DNA from: JACDER01 sp963717765
GTDB taxonomy: Bacteria > Actinomycetota > Thermoleophilia > Gaiellales > Gaiellaceae
Length of the DNA stretch: 64,000 bases
Direction of reading: 5' to 3'
NCBI GenBank assembly: GCA_963717765.1
Contig: CAVQWX010000001.1
Coordinates: 62,001-126,000 of the forward strand
In this document: in pieces, positions 41,406 through 47,982 of the stretch
Numbering within the stretch: the stretch's first letter is position 1
How the letters are laid out: each line of letters opens with the position of its first letter
Notes under the pieces: generated by a model
Databases searched by the model: none
Told to the model about the DNA's origin: nothing
The model's input: only the letters and a program-made list of their open reading frames with translations
Program-made: the position numbers and the translations under genes

Positions 41406-42251
41406 GTGGCTGAGAGGATCGACGTGTCGATCGAGCACAAGCACCCGCTTGGCCCCGACGGCGGGAAGCCTCACCCGAATACGTGCCCCAAGTGCGGGTC
41501 GCACTACCGCGACGACGAGCTGGACGCAAACCTTCGCGTCTGCCCGCATTGCGGCCACCATTTCGCGGTGACGGCCCTCACCCGCATCGAGCAGCTGGCC
41601 GACGCGGATAGCTTCGTCGAGGAGGCCGCCGACCTGCGCTCGGACGATCCGCTCGACTTCTTCGACCTGCGTCCCTACACCGAGAGGCTGGCTGAAGCGG
41701 AGGTCTCGACGGGCCTGGGTGAGGCGATCGTGATCGGCCGCGCCACGATCGAGGGCCGGCCGTGCCAGCTGTCCGTGATGGACTTCTCCTTCATGGGCGG
41801 CTCGATGGGACGCGTCGTCGGGGAGAAGTTCGCGCTCGCCTGCGAGGGCGCTGCCGAGCATGGAGTTCCGCTCGTCTCGGTAACGGCGTCGGGCGGGGCG
41901 CGCATGCAGGAAGCGATCCTCTCCCTGATGCAGCTGCCCAAGACCGTGGTCGCGGTCGAAGATCTCTACGACAGCGGCGGCTCGATGCTCAACGTCCTCG
42001 CGCATCCGACGACCGGAGGAGTGCTCGCGAGCTTCGCCAGCCTCGGGGACGTCGTCGTCGCCGAGCCGGGGGCGCTGATGTCATTCGCCGGCCCGCGTGT
42101 CGTCGAGTCGGTCACGCGCGAGAAGCTTCCCGACGACTTCGGCCGCGCGGAGCCCAACTACCGCTTCGGCCACCTGGACGCGATCGTCCCGCGTCCGGAG
42201 CTCAAGGCTTTCGTCTCCAAGTTTCTCCGGGTCTTCGGCAATGTCCAGTGA
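41406..42251 (+). CDS. accD: Acetyl-CoA carboxylase carboxyltransferase beta subunit AccD
   Basis: The 281-residue subunit has the bacterial-type N-terminal zinc finger (CPKCGSHY about 27-34 and CPHCGHH about 46-52) and the crotonase-like core (GEAIVIGRATIEGRPC, MDFSFMGGSMGRVVGEK, VTASGGARMQEA). With AccA it moves carboxyl from biotin to acetyl-CoA, giving malonyl-CoA. Separate AccD and AccA with a zinc finger is the E. coli-type arrangement; many actinobacteria use a different fused or propionyl-type enzyme. accA starts 11 bases inside the 3' end. Confidence 0.96.
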   Translation: MAERIDVSIEHKHPLGPDGGKPHPNTCPKCGSHYRDDELDANLRVCPHCGHHFAVTALTRIEQLADADSFVEEAADLRSDDPLDFFDLRPYTERLAEAEVSTGLGEAIVIGRATIEGRPCQLSVMDFSFMGGSMGRVVGEKFALACEGAAEHGVPLVSVTASGGARMQEAILSLMQLPKTVVAVEDLYDSGGSMLNVLAHPTTGGVLASFASLGDVVVAEPGALMSFAGPRVVESVTREKLPDDFGRAEPNYRFGHLDAIVPRPELKAFVSKFLRVFGNVQ

Positions 42252-43185
42252 AGCCGAGCTGCGTATCCGCGACCGGCTCAGCAAGCTGAGCCGCATGCGG
42301 CTGCTGGGCGGCATCAGGCTCTCGGGCGAGCTCAAGCGGCTCCAGGAGCAGCTCGAGCGCGTCACCGCCGAGCCGACCGGGGACGAGATCTGGGAGAAGG
42401 TCGAGCTCGCGCGCGACGAGGACCGGCCGTACACGCTCGACTACGTCGAGCGCCTGGTCGAGGACTGGATCGAGCTGCACGGCGACCGCGGCCGCGCCGA
42501 CGATCCGGCGGTCGTGACCGGCGTCGGCCGCTTCCGGGGGCGCACCGTCGTGCTGATCGGGAACCAGAAGGGGCGCGACCTCAAGGACCGCATCCATCGC
42601 AACTACGGGATGGCGAACCCGGAGGGATACCGGAAGGCGATGCGCGCGATGGAGCTCGCGGAGCGGCACGGTTATCCGATCCTGTCGCTCGTGGACATCC
42701 CCGGCGCGTATCCCGGCATCGCCGCGGAGCAGCACGGCCAGGGGGGCGCGATCGCGCGCTCGCAGGCGATGTTGTCGCGGGTGCACGTCCCCGTCGTCGC
42801 CTGCATCATCGGCGAGGGCGGCTCCGGCGGCGCGATCGCGACGGCGCTCGCCGACCAGGTGCTCATGCAGGAAAATGCGATCTACACGGTCATCTCCCCC
42901 GAGGGGGCGGCCTCGATCCTGTGGCGCGATGCGGGCGAGAAGCTGAAGGCGGCCGCGGCGTTCAGGCCCGACGCCGTCCACTGTCTCGAGCTGGGCGTGA
43001 TCGACTCGATCGTTCCGGAGCCCATGGGCGGGGCGCACACCGATCACGACGAGGCCGCGCGCCTGCTGGGGTCCTCGCTCGAGGCGGCCCTGGAGGAGCT
43101 CGAGCCGATCCCGGGCGACGAGCTGCGACGGCTGCGGCGGGCGAAGTTCCGCACCATCGGCATGGTCAAGGCGACCGCGCGTTAG
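42241..43185 (+). CDS. accA: Acetyl-CoA carboxylase carboxyltransferase alpha subunit AccA
   Basis: The 314-residue partner of AccD has a helical N-terminus (about 1-70), then the carboxyltransferase core: GDRGRADDPAVVTG, GNQKGRDLKDRI, NPEGYRKAMRAMELAE, LVDIPGAYPGIAAE, and IGEGGSGGAIA (acyl-CoA oxyanion hole). The biotin carboxylase and carrier genes are not in view. The stop TAG forms the first three bases of repeat A copy 2, exactly as for recF at copy 1. Confidence 0.96.
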   Translation: MSSEAELRIRDRLSKLSRMRLLGGIRLSGELKRLQEQLERVTAEPTGDEIWEKVELARDEDRPYTLDYVERLVEDWIELHGDRGRADDPAVVTGVGRFRGRTVVLIGNQKGRDLKDRIHRNYGMANPEGYRKAMRAMELAERHGYPILSLVDIPGAYPGIAAEQHGQGGAIARSQAMLSRVHVPVVACIIGEGGSGGAIATALADQVLMQENAIYTVISPEGAASILWRDAGEKLKAAAAFRPDAVHCLELGVIDSIVPEPMGGAHTDHDEAARLLGSSLEAALEELEPIPGDELRRLRRAKFRTIGMVKATAR

Positions 43186-43403
43186 ATGGCTGATGCCACG
43201 ATCTCGCGCGTCCGGCTGCGCGATCTGGCACGCCTGGGCCGCTCCGGCCCGGATCCGGCCGGCGGAGCCGGCCTCCACCGTGCCTGCGTTTCGCCGCGCC
43301 GGCCGCTCACCGATGCTCCCGGCATCGGCAAGCGTCCGTCACGGCGCCCCAGACGCATCAGCTCGCGCCCCGGAGCAGGCGATCTCATGGCATCAACCAT
43401 CTA
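43183..43403. repeat. Palindromic-ended repeat A, copy 2 (221 bp)
   Basis: It starts TAGATGGCTGATGCCA and ends TGGCATCAACCATCTA (15 of 16 bases inverted-complementary). Relative to copy 1 one base pair of the terminal stem changed on both sides (C-G to T-A). The middle is identical to copy 1 for about 75 bases. It encodes a 72-codon frame matching that of copy 1 with one codon fewer. It lies between accA and a beta-propeller gene, again starting at the upstream stop codon. Confidence 0.85.
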
Positions 43404-43408
43404 GCGAC

Positions 43409-44545
43409 ATGAGGTGGAGCCGGATTCGCCGCAGGAGGATGACGGCGACCGCCGCGATCCTGGCGGCCACCGTCGTGGCCGGACTCGTCAGCGGGACCGC
43501 GGTCGGAGTGGGAGGCTCGGCGAAGGTCGCCAAGGGCCCACCGAGCTCGAAGACGCGCATGCGCTATGTCAAGACGATCACGGGCCACATCTCTCCGAAG
43601 TCCGTGGTTTCCTCCGGGCGCGGCCTCGTCTTCGCCCAGAACATGATGTACACGCACACCGTCACGGTCTACAACTCGCGCACGCGCCGGCTCGTGAAGA
43701 CGATCTCCGACGCGGTCAACCTCGGCCGGTACGGCGTCAAGGGGCACGCGGGAGTCTCCCGCGGTGCGCCCGTCGAGCTGGCGTTCACCCCGAACGGCAA
43801 GTACGCGTACGTCTCCAACTACTCGATGTACGGCAACGGGTTCGGCGGAGAGGGGACGGACACGTGCTATCCGGGCCAGTACGGTCCGAGCTTCCTCTAC
43901 CGGATCGGCATCGACAGGCTGAAGATCGACGACGCGATCGAGGTTGGTGCTGTCCCGAAGTACGTGGCGATCACGCGCGACGGGCGCTTCGTTCTGGTGA
44001 GCAACTGGTGCGGCTACGACCTGAGCATCGTCTCTACGCGCCTGGGCCGCCAGGTCAAGCGGATCTCGCTCGGGCCGTATCCGCGCGGCATCGCGGTGAC
44101 GCCGAACGGCAAGAGCGCCTACATCGCGGTGATGGGGACGACCAACATCGCGCACCTCAACCTGCAGACGTGGAAGGTGTCCTGGCTGTACGGCGTCGGG
44201 TCGGGCCCGCGGCATCTCGTCGTGTCTCCCAAGGGCCGCTGGCTGTACGCCACGCTGAACGGCGAGGGGACGGTCGCCAAGATCGACCTGCGCCACGGCG
44301 TGGTGACGCGGAAGGTCTCGACCGGGGACGCGCCCCGCTCGATGGCGATCTCCCCGGACGGCAAGGCGCTCTACGTCGTGAACTACTTCTCCAACACCGT
44401 GAGCAAGGTGCGGACGGGGGACATGCGCGTGCTCCAGAACGTGTCGGTGAACTCGAGCCCGATCGGCATCACCTACGACGCGCCGACCCATTCGGTGTGG
44501 GTCGCGTGCTACTCGGGGACGATCGAGGTTTTCAACGACGGCTGA
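43409..44545 (+). CDS. Secreted YVTN-type beta-propeller protein
   Basis: The 378-residue protein has a basic N-terminus and signal helix (about 11-32), then repeated propeller blades of form ...FTPNGKYAYVSN, ITRDGRFVLVSN, VTPNGKSAYIAV, VSPKGRWLYATL, ISPDGKALYVVN, spaced about 45 residues, typical of the YNCE/lactonase-like seven-blade group. Such proteins bind ligands or act as lactonases outside the cell; no catalytic residues can be pinned down. ATG at 43409 is preferred. ATG 43439 sits too close to its AGGAGG. It overlaps the convergent oxidase by 14 bases. Confidence 0.85.
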   Translation: MRWSRIRRRRMTATAAILAATVVAGLVSGTAVGVGGSAKVAKGPPSSKTRMRYVKTITGHISPKSVVSSGRGLVFAQNMMYTHTVTVYNSRTRRLVKTISDAVNLGRYGVKGHAGVSRGAPVELAFTPNGKYAYVSNYSMYGNGFGGEGTDTCYPGQYGPSFLYRIGIDRLKIDDAIEVGAVPKYVAITRDGRFVLVSNWCGYDLSIVSTRLGRQVKRISLGPYPRGIAVTPNGKSAYIAVMGTTNIAHLNLQTWKVSWLYGVGSGPRHLVVSPKGRWLYATLNGEGTVAKIDLRHGVVTRKVSTGDAPRSMAISPDGKALYVVNYFSNTVSKVRTGDMRVLQNVSVNSSPIGITYDAPTHSVWVACYSGTIEVFNDG

Positions 44546-45596
44546 CGTGCGCGGGCGTGACCTCGGCGGGCGACGTGCAGCCGAGGAGCGCGAGCGCGAG
44601 CTCCAGCTCGGCGCGTAGAAGCTCGAGGACGCGCAAGACCCCGTTCTCGCCGTCGACTGCGAGGCCCCACACAAACGGACGGCCCGCCAGAACCGCCTGC
44701 GCGCCGAGCGCGAGCGCCTTGAGGACGTCGGTGCCTCGCCGGACGCCGCCGTCCATCAGCACGGGCACGCGGCCCGCGACGGCCTCGACGACCTCGGGCA
44801 GTGCCTCGATCGACGCCTCGACGCCGTCGAGCTGCCGGCCGCCGTGGTTCGAGACCACAACGCCGGCCGCGCCGCTCTCGCACGCCAGCAGCGCGTCCTC
44901 GAGGGTCAGGATCCCCTTCACCACCACGGGCAGGCCGCTCGACTCGGCAATCGCCTCGACGTCGCGCCAGCTGACGTCCTGCGCGAGCACGCCTCCGACC
45001 GCGTCCTCGGGGCGTAGGCCCTCGGCGCTGCCCAGCGCCCGCACGATGCTCGGGACGTGATGAGGGATTTGCACGCCGGTCCGCAGGTCGCGTTCGCGCC
45101 GACCCGAGCGCGGCAGGTCGACGGTCAGGAGGACGGAGGAGAAGCCCGCGTCGACGGCCTCCGCGAGCAGCTCGTTCGTGACTCCGCGGTCGCGGAAGAC
45201 GTAGAGCTGGAGCCAGCGGTGTCCGTCGGGCGCGGCCTCGGCTACCTCGGGCGCGGCTGCGGTCGCGATCGTCGAGAGGCAGAAGACCGTTCCGGCCCGT
45301 GCCGCTGCCCGCGCCGTCGCGCACTCGCCGTCGGGGTGAGCGAGCCGTTGATAGGCCATCGGCGCCACGAACAGTGGCATCGAGACCCCATGTCCAAGTA
45401 CCTCGGTCTCCGTCGTCACGGTGCTGACGTCGACGAGCATCCGCGGCCGAAGCTTGAGCTTGCCGAAGGCCGAGACGTTCTCCCGTAGCGTCACTTCGTC
45501 CCCGGCGCCTCCGGCGAAGTAGCCGTACGCGCCGGGATCGAGCTTCTCTTCGGCGAGACGCTCGTATTCCCACACGTTCAGGGGTTCCGGGGGCAT
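44532..45596 (-). CDS. FMN-dependent alpha-hydroxy-acid dehydrogenase (lactate/glycolate oxidase family)
   Basis: The 354-residue TIM-barrel flavoprotein oxidises L-2-hydroxy acids. Motifs: YGYFAGGAGDEVTLREN (about 24-40), PLFVAPMAYQRLAHPDGE (about 74-91), WLQLYVFRDRG (Y), VVVKGILTLEDA (K), SNHGGRQLDG (catalytic H and R, about 248-257), DGGVRRGTDVLKALALGA (FMN phosphate). It could feed electrons to oxygen or the respiratory chain; substrate not determined. The ATG follows TACGCT by seven bases. Confidence 0.92.
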   Translation of the reverse strand: MPPEPLNVWEYERLAEEKLDPGAYGYFAGGAGDEVTLRENVSAFGKLKLRPRMLVDVSTVTTETEVLGHGVSMPLFVAPMAYQRLAHPDGECATARAAARAGTVFCLSTIATAAAPEVAEAAPDGHRWLQLYVFRDRGVTNELLAEAVDAGFSSVLLTVDLPRSGRRERDLRTGVQIPHHVPSIVRALGSAEGLRPEDAVGGVLAQDVSWRDVEAIAESSGLPVVVKGILTLEDALLACESGAAGVVVSNHGGRQLDGVEASIEALPEVVEAVAGRVPVLMDGGVRRGTDVLKALALGAQAVLAGRPFVWGLAVDGENGVLRVLELLRAELELALALLGCTSPAEVTPAHVSRR

Positions 45597-45603
45597 GTCC
45601 CGG

Positions 45604-45645
45604 AGCGTAATCCACAGGATTTTCCCCGGCGCCTGTGGGTAAGTT
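45604..45645. promoter_or_regulatory. Divergent promoter region, FMN oxidase / ligD, with inverted DnaA-box-like sites
   Basis: Leftward TACGCT (45609 to 45604) is seven bases before the oxidase ATG, and rightward TAAGTT (45640-45645) is six bases before the ligD GTG. Between them CCACAGG (45612-45618) and CCTGTGG (45632-45638) form an inverted repeat. Read outward these are TAATCCACA and TTACCCACA, each one mismatch from the DnaA box. Confidence 0.5.
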
Positions 45646-45651
45646 GCGGCG

Positions 45652-47982
45652 GTGGCGCTGAAGGAATACCGGCGAAAGCGCGATCCGAAGAAGACTCCGG
45701 AGCCGTTCGGGTCGAAAAAGGGCGGGAAACAGCCGATCTTCGTCGTCCAGCGGCACGACGCGCGCCGGCTCCACTACGACTTCCGGCTGGAACGGGACGG
45801 CGCGCTCGCCAGCTGGGCCGTCCCGAAGGGAGTCCCGCTCGAGCCGGGAACGCGCGCGCTCGCCGTCCACGTCGAAGACCATCCCCTCGAGTACGCGACG
45901 TTCGCGGGAGAGATCCCGAAGGGCCAGTACGGCGCGGGCTCCGTCGAGATCTGGGACAGCGGGACCTACGAGCTCGTCGAGGAAAAGAAGGACGGCGGCC
46001 TCACGGTCCGCCTGCACGGGAACCGACTCGAAGGGACCTGGACGCTGATTCCCGCCCACCTGGACGGCAAGGAGCAGAACTGGCTGCTCATGCGCAAGCG
46101 CGACGACGAAGGCGCCGCGGCGACTCGTTCGAGGCAGTCCCGATACGCGCCGATGTCGGCGACGCTCGTGAAGGAGGTTCCGCGCGGAGACGAGTGGCTG
46201 TTCGAGGTCAAGTGGGACGGGTACCGGGCCATCTCGTACGTGGCCGGGAGCGAGGTCGAGATGAGGAGCCGGAGGGGCAACGACTTCACCGAGAAGTTCG
46301 AGAGGGTGGCCAAGGAGATCCCGAAGGCCTTGAAGACGCCGGACTGCGTCCTCGACGGCGAGGTGTGCGCCCTCGACGAGGCCGGACGCGCGAGCTTCTC
46401 GGAGATGCAGCAGCTCAAGCCCTCGACTCCGCTCGTGTACTACGTCTTCGACCTGCTCGAGGTGGACGGGAAGCCCGTCGTCGACCTGCCCCTGGAGGAG
46501 CGGCGCGCTCGGCTCGAGAAACTGCTCGATCGCCGGAACCGCACAATCCGCCTGTCCGAGTTCTTCGACGACGGCGAGGCCTTGTACGAGGCGGCGAAGG
46601 AACAGGGGCTCGAGGGCATCGTCGCCAAGCGAGGGGGATCGGCCTACGCGGTCGGCAAGCGCACGCGGGACTGGCTGAAGATCAAGGCCAAGGGCGACCA
46701 GGAGCTCGTCATCGCCGGCTACACGAAGGGCCAGGGGCGCCGCGCCGGAAGCTTCGGCTCGCTCGTCGTCGGCTACTGGCAGGGAAGCGAGCTCGTCTAC
46801 GCCGGGAACGTCGGTACCGGGTTCAACGACGCCGAGATCGACCGCTTGCTGAAGAAGCTCAGGCCGCTCGAGCGCGCCACGCCTCCCTTCCGCGAGGTGC
46901 CGAAGATGCCGAAGGTGCGCCGGGCGGACGTCGTCTGGGTGGAGCCGAAGCTCGTGGCGCAGGTGGAGTTCGTCGAGTGGACGCACGACAAGCACCTGCG
47001 CGCCCCGGTGTACAAAGGGCTGCGGGAGGACAAGACCGCGGAGGAGGTCGTGATGGAGGCGCCGACGCCGATCGAGCCGGAGATCCAGAAGGGGAAACGG
47101 CTGCTGAAGCTGTCCAACCTCGACAAGCCCTTCTGGCCGGACGAGGGGATCACCAAGGGCGACCTGCTCGCGTACTACCGCGATGTCGCCGGCGTCATCG
47201 TCCCGCACCTCCGCGACCGTCCCTTCACGATGAAGCGCTATCCCGACGGCTGGAAGGGCAAGTTCTTCTTCCAGAAGGACGCGCCCAAGCACATGCCAGA
47301 GTGGATCAAGACCGCCGTGTTCCCTGCGACCTCGCGCGAGTCGCGCGAGAAGCGGATGATCCGCTTCCCGCTCGTGAACGACGAGCTCGCGCTCCTGTGG
47401 ACGGTGAACATGGGCTGTATCGACATGAACACGTGGTATTCGCGCGTCGACACGCCGAACAAGCCCGACTTCGTCCTCTTCGACCTCGATCCCTCACCGG
47501 ATGTCGGGTTCAAGGAGACGGTCGAGGTCGCATTGCTCGTGAAGCAGGCCCTGGACACGCTCGAGCTCGAGAGCTTCCCCAAGACGAGCGGCGCGGACGG
47601 CATTCACATCCTCGTCCCGATCGCCCGCCGTCACACATACGACGACACGCGCCAGTTCTCGGAGATCATCGCGCGGGCCCTGGCGGCGACGCACCGCGGG
47701 CTGGTCACGACCGAGTGGTCGAAGGCGAAGCGCCGCGGCGTCCTGATCGACTCGAACCAGAACGGAGAAGGGAAGACGATCGCCTCGGTCTACTCGGTGC
47801 GGCCGAAGGAGGGCGCGCCGGTATCCACGCCGCTGCGCTGGGAGGAAGTGAACGAGAAGCTCGACCCCGGCGAGTTCACGATGGAGGTCGTCCGGCAGCG
47901 GATAGCGCGGGACGGCGACCTCTACGGCGGCGTGCTGACGACCAAGCAGTCGCTCGGCACCGCGCTCAAGGCGCTGGAGTAG
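45652..47982 (+). CDS. ligD: ATP-dependent DNA ligase D (PE-LIG-POL)
   Basis: The 776-residue non-homologous end-joining enzyme has an N-terminal 3'-phosphoesterase domain (about 5-150, RHDARRLHYDFRLE, SWAVPKG), a ligase domain (about 165-470) with active lysine K187 in EVKWDGYR and GEVCALDE, GIVAKRGG and DWLKIK motifs, then a primase-like polymerase domain (about 485-776, LDKPFWPDEGITKGDLL, DLDPSPDV, TSGADGIHILVP). The order PE-LIG-POL follows the Pseudomonas type, not the mycobacterial POL-PE-LIG. The partner Ku gene is not in the window. Its stop directly abuts the convergent RCC1 gene. Confidence 0.96.
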   Translation: MALKEYRRKRDPKKTPEPFGSKKGGKQPIFVVQRHDARRLHYDFRLERDGALASWAVPKGVPLEPGTRALAVHVEDHPLEYATFAGEIPKGQYGAGSVEIWDSGTYELVEEKKDGGLTVRLHGNRLEGTWTLIPAHLDGKEQNWLLMRKRDDEGAAATRSRQSRYAPMSATLVKEVPRGDEWLFEVKWDGYRAISYVAGSEVEMRSRRGNDFTEKFERVAKEIPKALKTPDCVLDGEVCALDEAGRASFSEMQQLKPSTPLVYYVFDLLEVDGKPVVDLPLEERRARLEKLLDRRNRTIRLSEFFDDGEALYEAAKEQGLEGIVAKRGGSAYAVGKRTRDWLKIKAKGDQELVIAGYTKGQGRRAGSFGSLVVGYWQGSELVYAGNVGTGFNDAEIDRLLKKLRPLERATPPFREVPKMPKVRRADVVWVEPKLVAQVEFVEWTHDKHLRAPVYKGLREDKTAEEVVMEAPTPIEPEIQKGKRLLKLSNLDKPFWPDEGITKGDLLAYYRDVAGVIVPHLRDRPFTMKRYPDGWKGKFFFQKDAPKHMPEWIKTAVFPATSRESREKRMIRFPLVNDELALLWTVNMGCIDMNTWYSRVDTPNKPDFVLFDLDPSPDVGFKETVEVALLVKQALDTLELESFPKTSGADGIHILVPIARRHTYDDTRQFSEIIARALAATHRGLVTTEWSKAKRRGVLIDSNQNGEGKTIASVYSVRPKEGAPVSTPLRWEEVNEKLDPGEFTMEVVRQRIARDGDLYGGVLTTKQSLGTALKALE

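Noticed and set aside
44509..47292. A 927-codon open frame on the minus strand across ligD
   Set aside because: It is antisense to ligase D, arginine/proline rich with no domains. Long antisense frames are expected at this GC content and codon bias.
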